IMG/VR virus record: IMGVR_UViG_3300020394_000771
Coordinates: 1 to 24,275 of that record
DNA: 24,275 bases
Source: a virus
Strand: one strand, 5' to 3'
How positions within the stretch are numbered: the first letter of the stretch is position 1; each line of letters opens with the position of its first letter. A program made the translations under genes and the position numbers. The notes beneath the pieces are model-generated. The model had not been told where the DNA came from, searched no databases, and worked only from the letters and a program-made list of their open reading frames with translations. Shown here piece after piece: positions 15,548-22,015 of the stretch.

Positions 15548-17188
15548 TTACTCTTCGCGTTGGGCAAGAGAGGTGACAATCGCCTTTCCTTGGTCCTGCG
15601 CTTGGCGACTCGCTTCAGCGCCTCTTGTGCGGTCTTCTGCTGTAAAGTAAACTCCGATGTTCTCTGCAAATTCTTTTGTTGTTTGGAGCAGGGTAATCAT
15701 ATCTTTCCCTAGTTTTTCAATATAGATCTTGGCGACAGCTTCAATGTTCTTGCTGGACAGGTTAAGCTCTCCGTAGTAATCTGTGTTCAGAAGCGATGTC
15801 ATGGTTGTGATATGTTTACCAGTTAAGCCCCACTGTGAACCAGCATCGCCGCCTTTGCCGCCTTCCATCAGAGCGCTCTCTTCTGCCATTAGCTGCTTCT
15901 CTCTTTCATGAAAATGGCCAAAGTAAGTTTCATTAACCTGCTCTTCATCATTGCCAGCCATGGTTTGTTCAGCGTGAGCAACCCCCCTGTCGAATGCAGG
16001 TCGAAGCATTTCACCATATTTTTGGTCCGCCTTTCTTCGTGCTGAGTTATTGCTACTCCTTGATGCTAGGCCCGCTTGAAGCTTATCTTCGTATGGAATG
16101 CTGGCCCACCACTCATCAAAGGTCGGGCCGTTCTCTCGGGAGTGTTCAAAGCCAGCAGTCATTGCATCGCGGCGTACTTGGTTTTGAACACCTCTCTTCG
16201 CCATGGTGTCGAACTTGCTAACCTTATCATCATCAAGGTCGGGATCGTCCACAGGATCTTTTGCATCAAACGTGCCGGCGGGATCCAAATTCTTATTAAA
16301 CATGCCTCGGTTCCAAGTGTAACCGGGTGTCTTCTTTAGTATCTTAGCCATCTCCACTCTCCACTCGGGAGTGTCTTTCCATGCAGCAATGTGATTCTTT
16401 AAGGGATCCGCCATCGGCCCAAGAAGGGCTGCGTTTTTTGAGCCGGCCTGAAGCAACATGTCAATAACGTTGTTTCTTGTGATTTCAAATTCCCAGATAC
16501 CCAAACGGGATACGTTGTCACCCTCTTTATCTTTATAAGCGACAAGATAACCAATGTCCTCAACACCAGAACCACCGCGAATAAACAGATAATCAATCAA
16601 GTTAGTGAAGCTACCGTGAATTGGAGTGCTTGGGCCTAGCAGTTTCAGACTAACGTTGCGGTTATCGCCGGTGATGAAATCCTCGATAGGCAACGTGCCA
16701 CCGACTCGGCCGGCTTCCTGACGGCCCTGTGTCAGTGCTGCCATGAATCCCTCAAAAACGAAACCAGCAGAAGACTCGTTGAAGTCATTAAGCGTAGCCT
16801 GCAAGGACTCAATAATCTGCATCATACTGAGCAGCGTGTTCACTTTTCCGCCGGGAGCTTTCTTTAGTGCCTGTGCGGGGTCCAAAAAGGAATTGACATG
16901 TGCAATACGGTCCTTAATCGAACCTTGGCGCCTAATCGCTGAGAATACCTTATCAATATCTTGGCGTGCCATGGAACTAGGATCGCCCCATGCTTCCGTG
17001 GGCACTAGTTTTGGAATCGGAATGTGAACACTGAAGCGGCCTCCGGGGGCTGGCTTTTCCTCTTTTATAATATTGGGTGAGAGGGGCGGTTCATCCAATA
17101 CTTCCTCAACCAACTTTACTAATGAGTCAATACTAAGTCTGTTTTTTGGTTTTAAAAAATTCTCTACTAGCAAGTCAAAATCTGACAT
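15548..17188 (-). CDS. Putative virion-associated protein with possible PD-(D/E)XK nuclease core (546 aa)
   Basis: ATG at 17188, with GAGG 11 bases upstream. Residues 1-32 are an amphipathic N-terminal segment (MSDFDLLVENFLKPK). Residues 141-200 contain AGFVFEGFMAAL (E146), then PIEDFI (D170) and NVSLKLL (S180-L-K182). This is a carboxylate...D...[S/E]xK order seen in PD-(D/E)XK nucleases, with predicted alpha/beta structure around it. The middle (290-430) is polar with Asp and Arg-rich runs. The C-terminus is helical. I recall related proteins in marine phages without function. Next to the L,D-transpeptidase-like gene, so a structural or late role fits. The nuclease assignment is weak. Confidence 0.6.
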   Translation of the reverse strand: MSDFDLLVENFLKPKNRLSIDSLVKLVEEVLDEPPLSPNIIKEEKPAPGGRFSVHIPIPKLVPTEAWGDPSSMARQDIDKVFSAIRRQGSIKDRIAHVNSFLDPAQALKKAPGGKVNTLLSMMQIIESLQATLNDFNESSAGFVFEGFMAALTQGRQEAGRVGGTLPIEDFITGDNRNVSLKLLGPSTPIHGSFTNLIDYLFIRGGSGVEDIGYLVAYKDKEGDNVSRLGIWEFEITRNNVIDMLLQAGSKNAALLGPMADPLKNHIAAWKDTPEWRVEMAKILKKTPGYTWNRGMFNKNLDPAGTFDAKDPVDDPDLDDDKVSKFDTMAKRGVQNQVRRDAMTAGFEHSRENGPTFDEWWASIPYEDKLQAGLASRSSNNSARRKADQKYGEMLRPAFDRGVAHAEQTMAGNDEEQVNETYFGHFHEREKQLMAEESALMEGGKGGDAGSQWGLTGKHITTMTSLLNTDYYGELNLSSKNIEAVAKIYIEKLGKDMITLLQTTKEFAENIGVYFTAEDRTRGAEASRQAQDQGKAIVTSLAQREE

Positions 17189-17194
17189 TGTTTT

Positions 17195-17812
17195 TTAATC
17201 CTCTAGGTCTGTGCTTTCAATTAAAGTGTAAGTAAATGAGTTGCCAAGCTTTTTGGCTGCAGTGTGCATAGTGGACATGAACTGGCTAAAGTCACTAGCG
17301 TTTTTAAATACTTGGCATCCAGCGCTCCACTTGTCTACAAGAGATGAATCTTTTCCGGCCTTGTGAATATTGATACCATACCAACCGCTGTCTGTCTCAC
17401 CTTTCATGTCGTGTTTAGAATCGCGGTCGTTGTCTCGCCAAATGGTAACTTCGCCACCTAACTGACACAGGGCGTCGTATTGCCCTCTGTGTTTATCGAT
17501 CTTGTACGTTCCCCTGTACTGATCAGGCACCAAGATAGCACATCCGTCAACCTTCATCGGCTTTTTCAGCCAATAGAGGCCGGGGTCAGTTGTAGCTTGA
17601 TACGAATCCACGATCCACCTTTTATAATTATCTCTATAGATAACCAGAATCATATCATCGAATTTATTTACACGCCCCTGCATGTTCCTAACTCCAATGA
17701 TATTCACATTATATGGTACATCATTATCAAAAAATTTATAGCCCTTATCTTCTAGAATTTTCTGATATCTTTCTTTTAAAATTTCTGCGTGGAATCCTCT
17801 AATCTTTGCCAT
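17195..17812 (-). CDS. L,D-transpeptidase-like protein, lysis candidate (205 aa)
   Basis: ATG at 17812 with GAGG seven bases upstream. The protein belongs to a type seen in Bacteroidetes and phages with ATTDPGLYWLKKP (73-85), HRGQYDALCQ (108-117) and GINIHKAG (146-153), then SAGCQVF (163-169). His150, Ser163 and Cys166 resemble the H...SxGC catalytic pair of YkuD-type L,D-transpeptidases, although the spacing is slightly different. No signal peptide, so it would need a holin or be carried in the virion. It probably acts on peptidoglycan as a lysin or as a tail-associated enzyme. This is inference from the motif. Confidence 0.7.
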   Translation of the reverse strand: MAKIRGFHAEILKERYQKILEDKGYKFFDNDVPYNVNIIGVRNMQGRVNKFDDMILVIYRDNYKRWIVDSYQATTDPGLYWLKKPMKVDGCAILVPDQYRGTYKIDKHRGQYDALCQLGGEVTIWRDNDRDSKHDMKGETDSGWYGINIHKAGKDSSLVDKWSAGCQVFKNASDFSQFMSTMHTAAKKLGNSFTYTLIESTDLED

Positions 17813-17821
17813 GTTTTAACC

Positions 17822-18487
17822 TCAAATATACTTGTCAGCGATACCGTACTTAATCGCTTCCTCTGCAGATAAATAGACATTAACTCCTTTATCTAACAAC
17901 TTCTTTAATGTTCTTTTTGTAAATTTAGTCTCAGCACACAACACTTCCATGTATCTATCTTCCATCGCTTCGATAGATGAAAGGTCACTCTGCATAGACG
18001 GAAGAGAGCCCATAATGCCGCCAGCTACGTGGTGAATCATAACACGGGTGTTCTTGCCAATCTTTCTCTCGCCTTTTTCGCCACAAGCGAGAAGCAGTAC
18101 TCCTGCGGACATTACTTTTCCTAGGCCACAAGTTCTGACGGGCACGCCTTGACTGTGGATCGATTTAATAACATCATAGATGCCAAACATGTCATCAGCA
18201 TTTCCCCCATAAGTTGAAATAGTAAAGTCGATACCATGAACAACTCTTTCTAATTCCTCACACTCTGGATCGTCTGGGTTCTTGGGAACCATCTCTTCTG
18301 CGGTTTGCGCTAGGTGGATCAAGCCCTCGATGATCGCTTCTGTTTTTTCTTCTTCTAACTCACCGAAAAGACTGACTTTTCTAACCTCTGAGCCACCGCC
18401 GCTGGATGGCATCATCGGTAGGATAATCAATTTTTTTGAAGCATCCTCGGCGCTAGCTTCTACTTCATTATTTTTATCTGTACTCAT
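17822..18487 (-). CDS. clpP: ClpP-type serine protease with altered Asp (221 aa)
   Basis: I choose ATG at 18487 (MSTDKNNEVEASAE) because it has GAGG six bases upstream. An in-frame start at 18568 would run through the terminator. Conserved ClpP parts: STYGGNADD (91-99), Ser127 in GKVMSAGVLLL, His152 in RVMIHHVAGG. The usual Asp of the third catalytic position (RDxFLS) appears as Asn203 in VNVYLSAEEA. It keeps the C-terminal YGIADKYI. No ClpX or ClpA is in the window, so a host ATPase or independent action would be needed. In phages, ClpP-like proteins often act as prohead proteases. Confidence 0.85.
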   Translation of the reverse strand: MSTDKNNEVEASAEDASKKLIILPMMPSSGGGSEVRKVSLFGELEEEKTEAIIEGLIHLAQTAEEMVPKNPDDPECEELERVVHGIDFTISTYGGNADDMFGIYDVIKSIHSQGVPVRTCGLGKVMSAGVLLLACGEKGERKIGKNTRVMIHHVAGGIMGSLPSMQSDLSSIEAMEDRYMEVLCAETKFTKRTLKKLLDKGVNVYLSAEEAIKYGIADKYI

Positions 18488-18558
18488 AATACGCCTCTTG
18501 TTGTTCACCAATTGATTGTGGCGACTCTTAAGTAAGTAGTTTTGAATATGTTTAAATA
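18488..18558 (-). other. Intergenic leader upstream of clpP
   Basis: This 71-base AT-rich stretch between the terminator and the clpP start should carry the clpP promoter, because the terminator precedes it. I see TTTAAAC and TACTTA, 16-17 bases apart, but the match to sigma70 is poor. The GAGG before the ATG at 18487 is clear. I find no other structure with confidence. Confidence 0.35.
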
Positions 18559-18589
18559 CATAAAACAAAGACCGCTAATGCGGCCTTTG
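18559..18589 (-). terminator. Rho-independent terminator
   Basis: A 10-bp stem (18589-18580 with 18575-18566; one G-U pair), four-base loop, followed on the minus strand by TTTTA. It lies 36 bases after the acidic repeat protein gene, before the clpP start. The flanking A-run on the other side also makes a weak plus-strand terminator. It should separate the acidic-protein transcript from clpP. Confidence 0.8.
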
Positions 18590-18624
18590 AAAAAGCAAAA
18601 TTGTTGGGAGGGTTATTATATCGC

Positions 18625-19230
18625 TTAGTTACTGCTTTTTTTGAGTCTTTCAGCGACTCGACGTACAATTCTTTCTACCAATTCGTCTTCTGGGTCTTCA
18701 TCGCCCATGTCAGCCATGGGATCGTCACCACCCATGTCATCCATAGGCTCTTCTGGACCCATGTCATCCATAGGCTCGTCTGCACCCATATCGTCCATGG
18801 GCTCATCATCGGCCATATCTAAGTCATCGGCACCTTCTTGTTCAACGGACAAATCAAGCTCTGGGATTGCGTCTTCTAACTCTTGCTCCATTGCTCCTAG
18901 GGCTGCGGCGAGGGCGTCTTCCACCTTGGACACAACCTCGGGGGGTAACGATTCCCCGGCGGCGTCATCCATGGCAGGCTCATCATCCATAGCAGGCTCA
19001 TCATCCATGGCCATGTCATCCATGGGCATGTCTTCATCGGCGTCGTCGCCCATGTCCATAGCAGGCTCGCCGGGACCTTCGTCACCGGGCAACTCCTCTT
19101 CCTCTTGCTCGTTTGTAAAATAACCAGCCTCGTTTAGGCCGTTTACAAATCCGTCAGAAAGTGTACCAAGGGTCGCTAGCTTCATAAATCTACGGACCTG
19201 TGTCTCGTTTAAAAGTGTCTTTTTGCTCAT
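18625..19230 (-). CDS. Asp/Met-rich repeat protein, probably prohead core or scaffold (201 aa)
   Basis: ATG at 19230, with GGGAG about nine bases upstream. The N-terminus MSKKTLLNETQVRRFMKLA is a helix I associate with small acidic virion or prohead proteins of marine phages. Residues 40-92 and 143-180 are repeats of acidic DEPMDDM[G/A] type, encoded by tandem 27-base units. A helical stretch lies at 97-128. The C-terminus (LVERIVRRVAERLKK) is a basic amphipathic helix. This resembles the logic of T4 prohead core proteins (gp67/gp68) in charge and size, not in sequence. It is preceded by site D and followed by a terminator, so strongly and separately expressed. Role is inference. Confidence 0.65.
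   Translation of the reverse strand: MSKKTLLNETQVRRFMKLATLGTLSDGFVNGLNEAGYFTNEQEEEELPGDEGPGEPAMDMGDDADEDMPMDDMAMDDEPAMDDEPAMDDAAGESLPPEVVSKVEDALAAALGAMEQELEDAIPELDLSVEQEGADDLDMADDEPMDDMGADEPMDDMGPEEPMDDMGGDDPMADMGDEDPEDELVERIVRRVAERLKKSSN
18691..18804 (-). repeat. Tandem ~27-base coding repeat
   Basis: This part of the acidic protein gene has about four tandem units near 27 bases, each encoding D/E-D/E-PMDDMG with small changes. A looser second block of shorter units encodes MDDEPA around 18960-19020. It is a coding repeat, not a separate element. Confidence 0.6.
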
Positions 19231-19257
19231 CTTAAAAATCTCCCGTAAGTGGTAAAT

Positions 19258-19309
19258 GCATTTATTAATTTAGGAATTAACCAAAATCGACATTAATAAA
19301 TAGTGCATT
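19258..19309. repeat. Imperfect inverted repeat around site D
   Basis: The arms are TGCATTTATTAAT on the left and ATTAATAAATAGTGCA on the right. They pair over 9 and 4-6 bp with a three-base insertion. The right arm contains site D. The loop is about 20 bases. It could be an operator or a transcript hairpin before the acidic protein gene. Evidence is sequence symmetry only. Confidence 0.45.
19295..19303 (-). promoter_or_regulatory. CTATTTATT element (candidate late promoter, site D)
   Basis: On the minus strand: AATGCACTATTTATTAATG, sharing ACTATTTAT with site C. It lies about 65 bases upstream of the acidic repeat protein's ATG, in a 104-base gap after the sigma-like gene. It is the only copy whose last base differs (T, not A). 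Confidence 0.5.
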
Positions 19310-19334
19310 CTTTTCTTAAATGCTCTGGCATCTA

Positions 19335-19601
19335 TCAAAAATCAAAAATCTTATTTTTCTTTAGCTTCTTCAATGCTTTATCTTCAATCTGTTTTATTCT
19401 TGATAAAGACAGACCTTCTCGCTTAGCAACTTCGGCCAATGTAAGAGGCCCATGCTCATACACTGCTACATTTGTGCAATTTCTGTCCTCTGGGTAATCT
19501 ATCCATAATCGGCAATCTCTCTTTTGGCACGCCTTGTCATTATCAATCAAATGTTTCCACACGCCGCACGAAGCAGCACATTGTTTAATCTTCTTCTTCA
19601 T
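19335..19601 (-). CDS. Small sigma region-4-like protein with Cys cluster (88 aa)
   Basis: ATG at 19601 overlaps the previous stop as TAATG. Residues 52-82 (PLTLAEVAKREGLSLSRIKQ, then IEDKALKKLKK) match the helix-turn-helix of sigma70 region 4, which reads -35 elements and contacts RNA polymerase. The N-terminal half has Cys at 8, 12, 25, 30 and 42 (CRLWIDYPEDRNC), possibly a metal site. There is no region 2, so it cannot act as a full sigma factor. It may be a co-activator or regulator of phage transcription. It lies just before site D. Its small size makes this uncertain. Confidence 0.75.
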   Translation of the reverse strand: MKKKIKQCAASCGVWKHLIDNDKACQKRDCRLWIDYPEDRNCTNVAVYEHGPLTLAEVAKREGLSLSRIKQIEDKALKKLKKNKIFDF

Positions 19602-19891
19602 TATAAACCCTGTACTTCCTCTTTAAACTTGCGCGAGTTACGAAATCGGATGGCACTCTGTAAATCATCCAAATAAATATCTTCGTCAATAATCTTAACT
19701 GCGTCACAACGCCATTCGATTTGCTTCATCCACTCTGCTTGACCATTAGTTTTTGTAATCCAAAAAATCGTATAATATACCCAATTGTCTTCTTTTTTTC
19801 TTTGAAATGTTATAACGCCTATGCGATTTACATCGCATTTAGACTGCATAACAATGCGTCCAATCTTATTGCTTCCCACATCATTTCTCAT
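19601..19891 (-). CDS. SH3-like hypothetical protein (96 aa)
   Basis: ATG at 19891 overlaps the upstream stop as ATGA. The sequence IGRIVMQSKCDVNRIGVITF, then VYYTIFWITKTNG is the same strand plan (RIV...IGVI...TIFWI) as the GDLV proteins, but with Lys/Ile changes. A charged helix (LDDLQSAIRFRNSRKF) ends it. No catalytic residues. Within an overlapped gene run, so expressed with its neighbours. Confidence 0.6.
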   Translation of the reverse strand: MRNDVGSNKIGRIVMQSKCDVNRIGVITFQRKKEDNWVYYTIFWITKTNGQAEWMKQIEWRCDAVKIIDEDIYLDDLQSAIRFRNSRKFKEEVQGL

Positions 19892-20220
19892 AACTCTGGG
19901 TGCTCCTGTTCAATTAAATCAAAGATACTGTTTATCTCACTATCTTTTAAGCCATGTGCTGCTTCCATTTCGTTTCCTGCTCTGATCATCTTACTTGTCT
20001 TGCTTCTATCTGCCTTACTTTGTACACCACTAGTGGATTTAAATTCCTCTATATACTCCATGATTCTCGGGTCTTTGTCTAGGTATCCTGTCACCATTAT
20101 CCGAAAAAAATCGGATTGAGTCATACTATCATGCTGTAGTCTGATTTTTAAGTCTGCATGTCTTTTATCGGTATCATAAAACATGATCTTTTTTGAAGAC
20201 GTGCCGTATTGATCAGCCAT
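19888..20220 (-). CDS. Ribbon-helix-helix-like hypothetical protein (110 aa)
   Basis: ATG at 20220, inside the last bases of the IMPDH-like gene (8-base overlap). Residues 20-50 (RHADLKIRLQHDSMTQSDFF, then RIMVTGYL) look like a short strand and two helices as in CopG/MetJ-type DNA-binding proteins. The C-terminal half (residues 65-110) has KADRSKTSKMIRAGNEMEAA and EINSIFDLIEQEHPEL. Similar proteins, ending in IFDxLExEHPxL, are common in phage genomes as I recall, with no known function. The fold call is moderate. Confidence 0.6.
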   Translation of the reverse strand: MADQYGTSSKKIMFYDTDKRHADLKIRLQHDSMTQSDFFRIMVTGYLDKDPRIMEYIEEFKSTSGVQSKADRSKTSKMIRAGNEMEAAHGLKDSEINSIFDLIEQEHPEL

Positions 20221-21244
20221 ATCTTACCCTAATATGAGTTGAGCTTTCAAGTTGACCAGCAGAAGTCTGTTGGATCATTTCTGCTAGCGACTGGAATTCT
20301 GAAAAAGTTCTGGCTCCTGAGTAGGAAAACCCGCTGCGGATCCCATTCTCAATCTGCTCCAGAATTGGTAAAACCGGGCCTTTATAAGGAATCATCGATG
20401 ACACGCCCTCAAGTGATGCTGTTCTGCCGCGCCACTCAAGCTGAGCCTCTGCGGAAGCCATACCTCGATATTCTTTATACTTTCTGTCGCCCATCGTAAT
20501 AATCCGGCCCGGGGCTTCTGTCGTTCCAGCTAGCATAGAACCAATCATCACGAAATCTGCGCCGGCTGCATATGATTTTACAATATCGCCTGAGTTTCTA
20601 ATCCCGCCGTCAGCAATGATTTTAACTCCGTTTGCATCTGCGACTTCTGCGCAGTCCATCACGGATTGAAGTGTTGGTACACCATGGCCTGTCTGAATTC
20701 TTGTGGAACAAATGGAGCCCCCTCCAATGCCAATGCGGATGCTGTCAGCGCCCCAGTCAGAAAGCGCCTGAACCGCTGATGGAGTCGCTACATTGCCAGC
20801 CATGATGTGTATTCCGTCGAAGCAAGAATCTGATTTTAGAGCCCGCAGCGCTTCCTTGACTGCAATATGATGCCCGTGGGCCACATCTATACAGATCACG
20901 TCGACACCAACTTTAGCCAAACATCGGGCTCTCATAAGAGCTTCTTTGTCTGTGCCAATAGCAGCGCCTACGACCGCGCCGGTCTCCGACTTAAGGTCTG
21001 ACACAATGCGGCACTGACCCTCTGTGGTTGCGTACCTGTGGATGATTGATAAAGCGCCAAGCTTAGATAACACCGAAGCCATCTCAAATCCGCTAACCGT
21101 ATCCATGGGACTAGCAATGATTGGCAACCGCAGGGTGATGTTGTCATCTAGTTTATTTGAAATATCAATCTCTTTTCGGCTGCGGATCTCGCTGTACTTG
21201 GGTGCTAGCAAAACGTCGTCATATGTTAAAGTCTTACTTATCAT
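20213..21244 (-). CDS. IMP dehydrogenase / GMP reductase family enzyme (343 aa)
   Basis: N-terminus [16 protein letters not shown] is typical. The TIM barrel shows MDTVSG (47-52), [13 protein letters not shown] (148-155), [11 protein letters not shown] (172-182) with catalytic Cys179, [10 protein letters not shown] and YRGMAS. The CBS domains of IMPDH (about 480 aa) are absent, and length matches GMP reductase (about 347 aa). However, the C-terminal [10 protein letters not shown] and SAGQLESS end is closer to IMPDH. The Arg-Tyr flap of IMPDH is not obvious. It interconverts IMP with XMP or GMP, either way in guanine nucleotide supply. It sits with dUTPase in a nucleotide cluster. Confidence 0.85.
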   Translation of the reverse strand: MISKTLTYDDVLLAPKYSEIRSRKEIDISNKLDDNITLRLPIIASPMDTVSGFEMASVLSKLGALSIIHRYATTEGQCRIVSDLKSETGAVVGAAIGTDKEALMRARCLAKVGVDVICIDVAHGHHIAVKEALRALKSDSCFDGIHIMAGNVATPSAVQALSDWGADSIRIGIGGGSICSTRIQTGHGVPTLQSVMDCAEVADANGVKIIADGGIRNSGDIVKSYAAGADFVMIGSMLAGTTEAPGRIITMGDRKYKEYRGMASAEAQLEWRGRTASLEGVSSMIPYKGPVLPILEQIENGIRSGFSYSGARTFSEFQSLAEMIQQTSAGQLESSTHIRVRYG

Positions 21245-21527
21245 TTTTCTTAAACCCGCCTTGCAACATCTTGATAAAATTTAAACCCTTGTCCCAACAA
21301 GTCGGACAATACAAGTTTACTTTTCCTTGATTTTCACGTACAACAACATGCCAACTCATTACCATATCTCGGTCTTTCTTGTCGAATTGTGCCTGACACA
21401 CATTGCAGTTATCGGGCATTTGGCCAAAAAGGGCCATCTTTTCTTCAATCCCAGTGTCCATCTTCTTTGCTTTCTTTACGGCTTTCTTGGATTGTGCGGC
21501 TTTCGCCCTACGTTCTTTACGGTTCAT
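21234..21527 (-). CDS. Zinc-ribbon protein with basic N-terminus (97 aa)
   Basis: I use ATG at 21527 (MNRKERRAKAAQ), overlapping the upstream stop as ATGA. An in-frame start at 21569 lies inside the methyltransferase gene. Residues 1-22 are very basic. CxxC pairs at 41/44 (CNVC) and 74/77 (CPTC) form a zinc ribbon with MVMSWHVVVRENQGKV strands between. A zinc ribbon with a lysine tail suggests nucleic acid or RNA polymerase binding. I recall the same CxxC...VMxWxVVVR...YCPTC architecture in marine phages. Function unknown. It overlaps the IMPDH-like gene by 11 bases. Confidence 0.7.
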   Translation of the reverse strand: MNRKERRAKAAQSKKAVKKAKKMDTGIEEKMALFGQMPDNCNVCQAQFDKKDRDMVMSWHVVVRENQGKVNLYCPTCWDKGLNFIKMLQGGFKKNDK

Positions 21528-22015
21528 CGCGTTAGCGCTCCCATGACCGGCGGTGCACCGATAGCCCACGATGGATGCTTTCTAAACACAACCACTGCTG
21601 ACGGGAATGGTGCAGAATTATCGCTATCTCCAAACTTAAGGCGTCCTTTAATAAAGTATACAAATTCAGCCTTCATGACATAATCGTGCCAATACTTTGT
21701 GTCTGTTCGCGCCGGGATCAGCATAACCACTTTGGTGTTCGTATCTGCCTCTGCTGATTCATAGCCTTTACGAATCCACTTTTCAATACCTCGACCATAT
21801 GGAGGGTTGACAAATACCGTATGACCTGTCCAGTCTTTCGATAGTCCGTCTTCCGCTTCTGTGTAAAAATTTGCGCATTTTGTATTGTGTGCGCTAGCGC
21901 ACGGGTCCAAATCAAATGGGCCAAATCTCCAATTAAGCTTGTCGAAGAAATCTTGCGGAGTTGCCCAATCATCAGTTTTCGACGAAAACATTACTTTTTG
22001 TACATTAGAATTCAT
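21524..22015 (-). CDS. Phage DNA N6-adenine methyltransferase (163 aa)
   Basis: The sequence WATPQDFFDKL (17-27), FGPFDLDPCAS (31-41), then CANFYTEAEDGLSKDW and VFVNPPYGR (67-75) matches the phage Dam family (PF05869). The catalytic NPPY is intact at 70-73 and the FDLDPCAS segment is the usual SAM-side motif. Target sequence cannot be read from this. It likely methylates adenine in phage DNA to evade restriction. ATG at 22015 overlaps the previous stop as TAATG. It contrasts with the degenerate methyltransferase at 11581-12345. Confidence 0.9.
   Translation of the reverse strand: MNSNVQKVMFSSKTDDWATPQDFFDKLNWRFGPFDLDPCASAHNTKCANFYTEAEDGLSKDWTGHTVFVNPPYGRGIEKWIRKGYESAEADTNTKVVMLIPARTDTKYWHDYVMKAEFVYFIKGRLKFGDSDNSAPFPSAVVVFRKHPSWAIGAPPVMGALTR

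Noticed and set aside
18488-18568. Upstream start of clpP at 18568
   Set aside because: It would begin within the terminator and has no binding site; the ATG at 18487 has GAGG at six bases.
18641-19123. Ser-rich 160-codon plus-strand frame
   Set aside because: It is the exact antisense of the Asp/Met repeat gene, and its Ser/Met composition is the complement of the repeat codons. No binding site or promoter.
157-19303. TATAAATA on the plus strand as T4-type late promoters pointing right
   Set aside because: No plus-strand gene is supported anywhere in the window, so such promoters would only make antisense RNA. The minus-strand reading fits the genes.
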